A DNA stretch of 64,000 bases from Heliocidaris tuberculata (Eukaryota; Echinodermata; Echinoidea; Camarodonta; Echinometridae). The stretch's first letter is position 1; every line of letters begins with the position of its first letter. This document shows positions 22,951 to 36,257 of this stretch, piece by piece. Under the pieces are notes generated by a model that had not been told where the DNA came from, made no database searches, and was given only the letters and a program-made list of their open reading frames with translations. The stretch spans positions 18,323,608-18,387,607 of the forward strand of contig CM046832.1 of assembly GCA_025618425.1 (NCBI GenBank), read 5' to 3'. Both the position numbers and the translations under genes were made by a program.

Positions 22951-25900
22951 CTGCAGGACAAAGCAAATACATGAGTATAATTAGAGATTGAAATACTAAG
23001 GGGAGTTGCAAGAAACTTGCAATCAATTGGAAGTCAATTTTAGTTCCCAAAATCAATCATAAGTCTTGCACAAATTTGCAACTGATTGCTGGTCTGCTTC
23101 TTGCAACAGAAAGTATAAATTAATTTGCTATAGTTAAAATTGATCTTTCAATTGAAAATTTGCGACTGATATATGCAATCGATTGCAAATAAGTTTCTTG
23201 CAACACCCCCTAAGATGAACATCATACACAACTGATTACAGGAGGAGGATGATAGATATAGAGTAACTGAATGTACAGCACAATGCATTGCAGTGATTCC
23301 CACAAATATCCACCCCCCCCCCCCTCTCTCTACAGTAGTCCACACCTCTGAAGCCCTTTTCCAATGCACACAGAAAAAATATCTGAAACAAATTAATCTG
23401 CACTGCTTCAACCTCAAGTTCAAGATATATGACACAGGAGATTTAATGAAGATTATATATCAATAATAAACATGTAAAAACTTACCACATCTTCAGGGTG
23501 ATCTGTCTTGGTTAGTTTCCTCTTTGCTGTCATTTTATTCCTCCCCTTTCCCTTTGGTTTGGTAACCTAGAATGAAAGGTACAATCATTATAATGATGTG
23601 AATCATTCATATGGCAATTACTGCAAAGATACCTTGCATCATGAATTCAAAAATATAAAATTTTGAATTCATACCATTTCTGACCTTCTATAAAGCACTC
23701 AGACATTCATACTTGTATTATGCATGCATGATGTATCTGTAAATAGAGAAATTTGGTGATTTTTCTTTTTATGCAGAGCTCATGCTCCTCCCCAGAAAAA
23801 TGCTCAATTCACTAACACGGCTACCCTGTATTAATCAAATCAAATCAAAGAAAGTACTAGTATCAGGAAAGCAAAGGAAATTTTGTATAAAGCAAGTGAC
23901 TATATTAAAGTAAGACAAAGAATGAAAAAAAAAAAAAAAATCACTCGCAATGTGAATAACAATAAGTGTTGGGAAGCATTACTACTGAATACAGTTGCAA
24001 AAGAAATATAACATAGCTATTAAACATAAAACATATACTTTCTGGATAATCATTTTACCTTAAATTCTAAATTTTGGGATAAATGTGAATGTTTTGGGGA
24101 AACTGAATCAAAATCTGTTGCAAATTGACCAATATTAAGAGGTGACTTGAGGATGATTTCTCACTCTTTTGGTAGAAGGGAAGTCTGGATACTGTGTGGT
24201 GAACTTGAGTGGTTCCTTGATGATTCGTCTCTTACGTCTTGGTTCCTCCTCCACCTCCTTGCTTTCTTCTGCCTCACTCTCATCACTGCTACTGCTAACA
24301 CACTCAGAACATTGCCTGGAGATATTCAACATCAAAAATAATAATAATTAATAATAGTTAAAGTAGTAGTACTAGTAAAAATAATAACAATTACAACATG
24401 ATCATCGTCATCATCATCATCATCATAATTTAAAACAGATAGTTTGTGACTAATTCCTTTTTAAAGCTTCAGTGCTATCCTAAATAATTACAGCTATTAC
24501 TAACATACTCAGAACATTGCTTAAAGATACACAACACCATAATCAGTTCCTACAAGATTGTGAATCATTGTTTTAAACCCCTGCCATGCCGTAGGCAGCA
24601 AATATTCATAACAGAATTTGAGTGATGAACAACGAGGTCTAAGTTTTTCTTTATGTAACAGAAATGAGTACCTTCATTGTCATTTGTGAAGAAATTATAC
24701 ATGGAAGGTATTTCATGCCCAAAGTCATCAATGGAATAAATCACAAGAATAGCGATAAACAGAGGCATACTAAAGCTTTTCGTCTTGCACTCATCAGAGT
24801 ATGCCTCTATTCAACGTTATTCTCCAATTTTGTAGTACCAAACATCTTTCCAAATCATAAGGAGTAAAAGTTGTACTCTTGAAAATGTTTACTTATGACA
24901 ATGCTCTTGGTGGCACAGAAGTGGTTAAAGCTTCATGTATATCACTGCAACCCTCATCAAAAACATTATTTCTACTCCTAATACACTCAAGGATATTGCA
25001 TGGTGATAGAAAAGACTTAGACTGGTTCAACAAGTTTTGACTTAGAAGTCAATCATTACTATTATCAGCTGAACTCTTATCACTGCTACTGCCACAGACA
25101 CTCAAACATTGCCTACAGACATTTAACATGAATTATAATAATCATTTCAACCAGATCAAGCAAGTCTGGAAATAATTGCCTTTTAAAGCTTCACAATTAT
25201 CACTGCTACATGTATAGTTCATAGATGCAGAACATTGCCTGGAGAGATAAAGCTTAAATATTCATGATTCTTCAATCAGTTTCTGACATATAACGAGAAA
25301 ACAGCTATAACAAGGAAAATCCTTCAGTCCCGACGGCCTCGTTATGTTGAGTTTCCCCTGTATATACACAGTGCCTTTTCTCTTGCAATTTATGATATGG
25401 AAATGTTTTCACATAAACACAAAATTGAACATAGGCCTGTGAACTTATATTAAAAAAACGATAATATATAGGCATCTTAATTCTGCCAATACAGGAAATA
25501 CTAAACTTGATATATCATTTATCAGTCAGACTGCAGGTCGTATGCAAATGAGCAAAAAGGGGTGATTTTATTTCCTGAAATGGCACACTATCTTTGCAAC
25601 CAGTGGGCTGTTTTGCATGGTCATATTCAAAGTTATGTAACTCAAGAAATATTAATGTTATGCTCATCAAATTTTCTGGAAAGATAAATAGATACTTTTA
25701 CCAACAAAGACAAACCTTGTTTAAGTTACACTTCAGTAAGTAGTTGAAAATAAGTGATGAAATAGTAAAAAAAAAACAACACTTTTCTTCATAAGATTTC
25801 AAGTCGTTAAAAGACATGCAAAAAGTATATAAGCCACTATTAAAACGCATATGTATGGAAGCATTGAAGTTTCATCTTTTACATTATCATATTCAAAAGA

Positions 25901-28900
25901 TCCATACATTTATGACTGGGTCAGCATCCAGCAATATTCAACCCAAGTACATAATATATCCTTGAAATTGTCAAGACCATAGAATCCTAGCACTATGATT
26001 GGCTGGCAAGGCCACCCTGCAAGGCAGGGTGCGATATTTGAAACCACATGCCACCTGTTAGGTGAACTCTTAACCTCTTGTGCAAACATGGTCCTGGCTG
26101 TGAGAAAATATGTTGATATATTTTTGGGAAAGGGTCTGTGACGTAACCGATCAGAGAGCTGGAATCAACTGTTTGAAGGACACCATTTGTACTTTGGTTA
26201 CATTTTGCTGGATCCTGACCCTATCATTAAGTGTACATTCATATTATTTCAGTATTTGTGTGCAGAAATTGCCCTTTACACTCATGTCAGTTTCAACCTG
26301 GCTTATAACAAAACTAAGTGAGTTTTTTACATGTTTACTTTCCGTTTCATTTCCATTTTTTTTTCTCATAAAATAACACTATTTTTCACCAATGTTGTCA
26401 CATGTTGTCATTAACAAATAAAGTATGTCATGAATCTCTCATACCTCTTCTTTTATTTGATGTATAAATCATGACAATTGGTAAACATTAACTAGTCCAT
26501 TCAATCATTTGGAAATGACCCTGTCAAGCAGAACTGGAAATAAAATAGAGCACTTTTTGGGGACCTGCGATTTGACTGTTATAGTTTACATCAAATTTTC
26601 TTCCACCATTTTGAAATGAATGTGTATGCTACTCACCAGACACTGAAAGCACTCTTCTTTGGTAGGCGTGTAAGCGGTGGGTCTAAACAACCCATGTGGT
26701 AATACTTCTTACAGATATCACAGAGCACTAGCAGATGCTGGTCATGGGACTGCTCACATATACCACACCTGTAACATAATAGAACAAATGTGAACATCAC
26801 TGAACTTCTGCTATTCGTAAAAAGCTTCACTGACATCATGTAACGTTCATCCTCTCTTCCATTATTATCATGATGACAAAATACATCATCAACAGAGTTT
26901 GAATATTTTTCACAAAGTATATCAATAAAGTGATTGAATTCCTTCACTTTTATATACCAATACCATGTACATTTATTTCGCCAAAAGAATAACTTCACAC
27001 GATCATGTAAGTGAATATGGCGAATAGTTATTTGCTGTGTGAGAGAAGGAAGGGGATGAAGAAAATAGCACAAAAATGTAGAATAGGGTGGAGACTGAAA
27101 GAAGGGTGAGAAGACAAATGGGAAGGACAGAGTAGGTATGACAGATGAGAGTGCTAAAGATGTGAAAAGAAGGTCATAAATAACAGAAAGAATGTGGAAT
27201 GAAAGGAGTGATGTGGACAAGAGTAAGCTCTAAAATCAACTCATATAATAGACATGGTAAAGAGGTAAAGTTAAGTCGTTAGAAAAGGAAAATGAAAAGA
27301 AAACAAAAAGAATAATTACAGATGAATGACACCGGGAGACTTCAGCTCTTCTTTTTCTTCTCTCTGGGTTGGTGTTTTCCTAATTCGAGGAAGACTGAGA
27401 ACTTGAGGTTGCTTTAAATTCTTGCCTGCCATTGTGCTCAACATCTTCCACATGGATTCTACTTCTCCACGACTCTCAGCTTGACGTGATCGTAACTCCG
27501 CTACTTGCACTGATAGCTGATATAAATAGTTAAAACAAGATACAGGACATGAAGAGAACCATATTACCATGAAACTCATTACTTCAAAGGCTGAACATTT
27601 CAGTTACGTAGAAAACATCCTCATTATTCTCCCTAAAACATGATGAGTAGCTTCTGAGATCTCCCCTAAACCAATGGATCTACACTATGAACAAATAATA
27701 AACGACAACACTATTTGGTTTGCATTTCTGGCTTAATTCACTTGATATATGGAGGATGAGAAGATGAGAGTGTAAAAGCAGAAGAAAATACATCAATTTT
27801 TATCATTTTTACATTTATATTCTTTTTGCTAAATGTATGTGAACGGATTGCCAATTCCACAGAAGTATTAGGCAGATAAATGTTCCAATTCTACACCCAC
27901 AGAAAACTTCAAGGATACAATCTGCTTGTTGAAAATTTAATTTGAAATTTTGAGTCACCTTAATACTTGTCTTGGGCAAATCCATCCAAATAAGTGAAAA
28001 GATATACTTCTTAAAATATAGGAGAAAGTTTATGATTTTGAGGACTGAGGAGGATTACAATGTAGGTATAAATAGCAGCAATCATGTACTGGTAAAGATG
28101 GAGGTATCATCTGTATCAAATTTATTAGGTAAGAAAGAAAAACGTAATGGTATTAATGATACTTACAGTATCGTACTTGCGGCGTAGCTGACTTTCAAGT
28201 GATTGGAGCTTCTCACTGTGCTTCATTGAATCATTGAGACGAGACTTCAGAGTATTCATCCTCTCATCTCGATCTAAACATCAAGGAGGAAAAATAAAAA
28301 TTTATATTCTAACAAACATGATATTTTCTTGTCTTTCTAGAAATTGAGGATGGTTTCATACCATTTCTTGACAAATTATTGGAATTGGGTCTCCTCAATG
28401 GGAATGTATCTGCTAACTCAATTACAATTAAACCTAGAATATATCAAATGTATATTTCATCCTTGACCTATATCCAAATCTCTATCAGCCATTCTGTAAA
28501 GAGGACTTCTTTTCATACATTCTGTAGAGATGACTAGAAATTTAATAGAGAGTAGGTTTGCATTCATGATATGGTATTCCCGCATCAGCAATCTCAGATA
28601 ACAGTCATTTCACATGAGACATTTGGAAAGCCCTGCAAGTTTTCCTTAAAAACAAATTGACAATACTCACAGAGCTCACGATACATATGATTTTTCCCAA
28701 ACTTCAAAGCACCCTGGCATCCCAAAGTTGACCCTCACCTATGCAGTAGTTGACAAACTCAGCTGAGAATGCCGGAGGGATATGCCACTTTCTGCTGACC
28801 TGCTGGCTGCTCTTCTGTCTGACATTAGCTGACCTCATACTGTCCAGGGTAAAGCCCATCAGCTCAGCCTTACGCATGAGACGTCTGCAAGCCGACGCAC

Positions 28901-31900
28901 TGGTAGTGAGAGCACGTGGTACCTTTTCTGGGGGTACCCAGGGGTCTGGTTTCAACCTCCTCATTGCCTTGTACTGATCCTGAAACCTGCTTGGCGGGTG
29001 AGGGGTGAAAACAAAAGAAAGCTTGAGAAACTGGATATGGGATGTAGTGAATACTGATGCAAATAATTATCATCAGAACACATCAGCCAAGAATAGGGCT
29101 ACATATGAAATGAATGAAATCATCACCTTATATCACAATGATTTGCTATGGACAAGGTGAATGAGATGTTAATTACTCTGGTAAAACTCAATAAATGTAT
29201 GAGAACTCAATGACAATAATTTTGTCAAAGGGTTACAATGTCTGCTTTCACTAATATCATAACTTCAAGATTTCTTAGTGGCTATGGTTGTACTAGTTTT
29301 ACCACTGAAAGGGAGAAGGACTACTGAACATGTACCAAAATGAAGTTTCTTTCCATATTTTTAGACAATAACAAGCTTATGGTGACATCTCAAGTAACAA
29401 ATATTCACGAATTGCAAAGTTTTTAATAACAAAATTACATAACATTATTGATTTTTCAAACAAGAGCCAATTAAAAAATGCTTAGGTGAATCACCTGTGC
29501 CCAAAACTGTAATGTGCTATGAAGCTAGAATAATTTAAAACACTTGCATGGTCTTTCATTTATTTTGCAGGATCAAAGTTCAATGTCCAATGTCCAATAA
29601 CTCTTGAAAATGAAAACTATACTAAACCTTCTCACATTAAAAACTCACCTGAGGAACTTAGCATGGACTCTATCTGGCAGGGCAGCTAGACGCTGATTGA
29701 CAGAGCTCGCCTGCTTCTGATTAGACTGGATAGCCAGCCAGTTCTGACGCTTGTAACGTCGGATACCCTTCTCAACATGGAGTTTGCAGTATGCATAGAA
29801 TGGATCTGCTATCTCCTGGTACAAAGAATATAAATAAGATAATCACACTATAGCTGACTAAAGAGTGATAAAACAAGGGTAAGTATTCATGTGAACTTTA
29901 AAGCCAACTGTATAACTATGCCTTTTGTTGTTTACCGGTTGAAGAATGAGACAAATGCTTGTGTGTATGGCCCTTGATACGATCATAAAATGCATGATTG
30001 CATCTCAATGTTAATCTTTCAAACATATCATGCCAATGGAGCTCTAGAAAACAATATCATCCGATAAATAAATCAATATTACTATTAAATCTATTGATTG
30101 ATCACGTAATTACATGACCACAATCCCATACCTCTTACACAAAGTCTTTATGCAGAAAAAAGGTGGTTGTATTGGAAACTTGTGCTTAAATAACATATTA
30201 CATTACAGCTCAATGGTTTTATATACAAGTGTTTTACATATCAAAATTACTGACAAAAGGAAATAACATGTAATATTCGGTCCTATATACACATTTCTTT
30301 AGAAGAAAAATTTGTTACAAAGTAAATGGAACACATACCTCATCAGGTGAAGCTTCTGATAACAGTCCTTCTCTCTGACCACTGAAAGAAATCATAATAT
30401 TCCTTTTATTAGTTACACTGGAAAATGTGATATGTTATCAAATATTGGAGCAAAATTAAGAAAAGAATTTGTTAGCCACACCACTGTTTCTTAAAAAACA
30501 TTTGCCAGCATCAATGATCTGAAAAAAAGATATCCTCTGATTTTCTTTTAATATTATGGCATACCTACTTGAGGTAATCTTATTTTCTTTCAATTCTTGT
30601 GACCCAGTTTTATCATATGACACTAAAAAAGTTTTATCTGAACATAGTTGAATCGAATGCTTGAATTAATGACTTAAAAGGAGAACTCACCATGTGACAT
30701 GAAAGAAGTTCCTGCACATTCCAGCATCACAGCTGATAGCCACTCCTGTCTGACTAAACCTTTCATCTTCACAGTAGCTACATGACTGCAAAAAGAAAAT
30801 CAGAGAGAATCAATTTACTTTGCCAAGTGAATAACCAAGAAGTCAAAGGTATTTTTGGCATAAACATGTGTTTATATGGTTTAATACAGACAGTTGCAGT
30901 GTAATGCAGAAAGACAACAACGTTTTAGGCTTTGTAACTTGAGCAAAGGTGCATGAGATATGTCATATCACACTAGATTTATATTGTTCTACCACATAGT
31001 TAAAATAAAGTGGGAGAAGTGACCTTCATACTTTATATTATATGGATGACTACATATCTGGGCCCTGTTTCATAAAACTTGTTATCAATAACAACTGCCA
31101 AAGTTCTATGACAAATTTGCTCTCAGCCAATCAGAAGCAAGAATTTCAGTAGCTTATATCAGTTATTGCAACTTTTTACTGATAACAAGTTTTATGAAAC
31201 GGAACCCTGGGGGGGGGGGGGGTGGTGCATGTGCCTGGTCATAAATGGGGGGGGGGGGGGGGGGGGGTGGGAGAGGGGGTAGACAACGCAGAGGATAATA
31301 TCTCTTCAATATAAATAAACATATCAGGAAAAGCTCTGTGGTTCAACGAATTACATGTGTAGGTACAGAGTTTCCTTCAAAATGCCTTGGATTTTAGAAT
31401 CTATTGTAAATAGTGAAATTTCTTTTTACCTTTGCTCCCCACTTTGCAGGTGCCATTTCGGACAGAGTGACCCATCTTAGCTTGGCAACATCTGAAAATG
31501 CAACTCCCGGCACGTAGAGGGCGCAAACAACATGGACCCATCTAGAACAAGAGATGTAACCAAATCAAGATTACACAACAGATCATTTATATTTTTACAG
31601 CTAGGAATAGAATGTCATTTGAATTATGGGCAGCCCATAGTTGCACAAAGCTAAACAAATTAAATGATAGCAAAAGGGCACCAGTCAGACCGCAGGTCGT
31701 ATGCAAATGAGCAAGAAAGGCTGATTTTATTTCCAGTGCCTGAAATGGCACACTCTTCTTACAACCTGTGGGCTGTTTTGCATGGTCATATTCAAAATTA
31801 TGTAACCAAGAAATATCAATGCTATGTTCATCATATTTTCTGCAAAGATTAAATGGATAGTTTACCAACACAGACATACCTTATTTAAGTCACAATTCAA

Positions 31901-34900
31901 AGAAAATAAAAGATTAAAATGTAAAACAAAACACTTTTCTAAGATTACAAGTCATTAAGGTAGCGTAGCGAAACACAATGGCACAGAAAGATGTGGGAAA
32001 AACGCAAAGAGGAAAATTGCTTGTTTTGTCTGTGCTTCAAAAATTAGAATCAGTCATATCTGAATAATAGTTTTCATATTATTTTGCTTAAAAGTGTTTA
32101 AAGAGGTAAATACTAATTCTACATCCTAATATTTTCGTTCCGCCTCTATAGAATAAACTGTAGATTTCCAATAATTTTGTCAAATGCATCTTTCCAGCGC
32201 TTTTAAGCGCCACGACGTTTCGCTAAGCTACCTCATTATGTATTCAGAGACTGACCCAGTCAAGCAGAAGCATATTTTGGGGACCTGCAGTTTGACTTGC
32301 ATGGCAAGAGAGGCCTTACACTTTGTCAGTTTGAAAAAGGGCATGTATTACAGCCTGTTATTCAAAGACTCCATCACAGCAACATAACTTGTAGCCTCTG
32401 GATAATTTGAGAACTGTACAGCCTATGAAAAATAAGTGCGCTTCTGACAAAAACACACATACTTGTTGCTAAATATGGAATAATATGTGTAATCTCAGAA
32501 AATATTAATTTCATCCTCATACAGTACTTAATAAAATTGGATTCAGTTATATGTAAATGACCCATGTTATTCATATAATTTTCATACAAAGCAATAATAC
32601 CTACAAGAAAAATAACAAGGTATAACAAAGGAAATGTATCACAAACACAAAATCAGTAACAATTTTTGAAATTCATGAACAATGTTAGCTAATCTCACCT
32701 CCCAGCATCTGTCTCCTTGAATGCACCCCCAAGATTGGGACATAACTCACATGTCTGGTAATAAAAAGAAAAATAATACTGACTTTAAATTTGAAGGAAT
32801 AAATCAGTAGAAAACCTAATTTGTAAAGACATCAGTGCTTGAGTTATGGTGAGACAAAAACTCAGGAGAAAAGCAGACATGCACAATAGTACAGAAAAGA
32901 ACAGAATACTTGAAAGCACAAATATTCTGTATTGGCATGGGCAATTATATACTTATTCCTCTTTTATCCAGATTATGGAGGTCTAAATCATACATCTTTA
33001 ATACTATGAAAAGTGTATTTAAAACATTTAAAGTAGACTGATTAACCTGTTGAGTACTAAGACTGAGCTAACTCAGGCTTGAGTCAATGGAAAATGTGTG
33101 TTATACCAAATTCACATCGTACCCAACAGGTTAATACCAACAGAAGACAAAGAAGTAAAATTACTCTGAATGTTTTGTATACATTTCCAAAGGCTTTTGA
33201 TATACCTTTCGCTCACATATCTAATGATAAATATTCTGCTCTTACAATAGACCTATTCACAAATATATTCAATTTTATGGATACTTTTAAAACAAAGGTT
33301 GTTCCTGACAACCTGAAAGCCTGTCAGAGGCTTGTCAGACACAGCAACAAGTAATGTATGCAAACTGGATTCCAAGTATTGTAGTTCATTCATTAATAAC
33401 AAGATAATGGAATACCTCGTTACTAGGTCCCTAGGAAAGAAACATCCACAAATTTGAATAACTTTGTAAACAGGTCTATTGTATAGATCATTTTCAATAA
33501 ATCATAATACTAGTATTAATTTTTTTTTTTAAGAGAAATATGAAATGAGTTCTTTTTCTTCCTGTAATAATGTATGTAAGCACAACATATGAACTCAATT
33601 AAGCTGTTCCTGCAAGTTCATAGAAGAACTAATCATAGTAAAAGTTGGTATAACTTTGTGATAAAATCTTTGAGTTCATGTTTTCTTGAATAGAGAGATA
33701 ACATTATGTTTCTGTAAATGTAATATTTCTTTCTGTAAAATTACTTGTGTTTAAATTTTGTTTCAAACTTATTATGCCAAGATTATGTCCAGATTTTTTC
33801 GAAATTATGTTACTTTGCATTTTATGTAGAATTTACTTATGTACATATATGCCCACAATTACACCATACCTCACAGTAGCACCAGGAGTGTCAAATTTGA
33901 CAGACATGGCGCGGTATAAATGTTCACTATTATTATTCTTCTTCAATTCTTAAAGGTTAAAACTTACAGGATTGAGAACTCCAGCTTTACATGGGTCACA
34001 GAACCAAGGTTCTGTGGAGCTGGCAGTCTGATTACTAGATGTCGAGTCTGCATCACTCTGGTTCTCACCATAGCAACCTATCAGAAATATATCAGAGATG
34101 TTATGGTCAGGTTCCTTCCCCTTACTTTCCACATGTGAACTGTGCGCAAATACTCACATACATAGGAGCAGGTACATGATCTTAGAGATCTTGGCCCGAA
34201 TTCACAAAGGTGGTAATAGATTTGTACCATGGTTTATGCAGATTTTGTGGTATAAGTGCGCTTGATTTCGCGCGTAAACTTAAAAAGATCCAATAATGAA
34301 CGCGCGTGATTAGCAAAGTGAGCAAATTTTACGCTAGTTGCCATGGTTTAGACCACGGTTTATGTAAATTAATTGAAATAAACTGTGCGTAAATTTACAT
34401 AAACCGTGGTCTAAACCATGGCAACTAGCGTAAAATTTGCGTACTTTGCTAATCACGAGCGTTCATTTTTGGATCTTTCTAAGTGTACGCGCGAAATCAA
34501 GCGCACTTATACCACAAAATCTGCATAAACCATGGTACAAATCTATTACCACCTTTGTGAATTCGGGCCCTTATGTTTATAAAGGATCAAATAAACCAAT
34601 AATTTCTATACATAGGCTAAACTATAACAACAAAATTAGTCCATCATCTTTTGCGAGCCAAAAGGGTACTAACTCTACATTAAATTACATGATTTAATGC
34701 CCTTCTGGCTCTCAGCAGACAAGCACTTATTAATTCTTTGTGTATTCATTTTTGCTCAAAATTATGATGATGACAGATGCACAAAACAGAGATTCTATTT
34801 GTACTTTACAGACACCTCATAAGATCCAGGATAATGAGCTAGTTTGTAATTAATTCATGGTACAAATGACCCTGAAATGACCGCACTTTATAGGTGCAAG

Positions 34901-36226
34901 TGCATTGGTTTTGGTGGACGTGCTACTTGTTTAACAAGTAAAATCATACTAGTGCCCACATTGTGGTGCGTACAAAATGACAGCGTGTAAAGGTCAGTTG
35001 TACTCGGTACAAATGACCTTTTATCTGCACATGTGAAAACTGTAATTACGAACTGGCTTATTTCACTCACTGCCACAGTAAGTGAATTCTCATACTACCT
35101 GATGTACTGACATTCAAACACAAAAGAACTAGTCATCTCCACATACAAGAGACAAAATGTTACAGAATTAGATGTTCCAACAAATTACAAAGCAACAAGC
35201 CGAAATAATGATGAGGAATATGTTCCTAGATTACACTAACCTTCATGTACTGGGACTCCACACATGTCACACTCAACAATCTCATCTGTGTCTTCGCTAT
35301 TAGTGGGTACAAATGAAAGAAAGTAATCCTTGTATGTTAATTGATAATCAACAAAATAGTTATGAATATTAATATATACATGTATGTATACTTTCTAACA
35401 TATGAAGATTTTATTTAAAAAGTATGAAGTAAATACTTCCTGGATATACATCATGTTTGTCACAACCTACACATACATGCATACATGCACTAATATTACC
35501 AAAATTAATATAACCTAAACATGCACGAAATAATTTTGCCTACAAACAATTTCCAAGATTCGCACAAAGCCAACAACTTCTGTATAAATGGAAGTTTACA
35601 CATAATAATTGTGATTTTATGAAACAAATAAAGCAACAAAAAAAAATTGAATTACAGAAATTGCAAATTTCAAAACATCCTCATTCTCATCATATGATAA
35701 TTGACGTACCTGACTTCTCCCAGACAAACACAACAAATCACTATCTTCAATTTGTCTACAGATCTGTTCTCTGAGTTGGGCTGGAAAAAAAAAGGGAAAA
35801 GGAACATAATAATGATGAAAGTTTTATACAAATATTATTTTACCAGTTGTGATCAAATACTAGCATTGAAGGAGATGTGCAGTATTCAAGAGCAAATGGC
35901 ATTATTCACTTATTTCAGATTTCATATACACCTAAAGTCTCGAACATACACCTAAAGCCTCAAAAATATTTTCTTCGGAACGAATACATTCTTGAGTTAA
36001 TCACAAACAGAAATCTTGTGTCATTGCTAGTTTGCTTGTGATTTAATACATTATACAAATCAAATTGTTTCTGAGCTTACAATGCACTAAATAAATTTCA
36101 CTCATATTCATCATTCATAACATGAAAAATAATTGACTGAGGTGATACTGAGAGAGGTGGAAGAAGGGAGGGAGAGAGAGGAGAGAGAGAGGAGAGGAGA
36201 GAGAGAGAGAGAGAGACACACACACA

Positions 36227-36257
<31 letters not shown>

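Noticed and set aside
31209..31268. G tracts as a separate regulatory quadruplex element
   Set aside because: Homopolymer G/C runs occur all over this window; without conservation a regulatory role cannot be supported here.
33079..33354. 91-codon plus-strand frame in PHF14 intron 6
   Set aside because: Begins inside a TTAA MITE and has no recognisable domain; likely chance.
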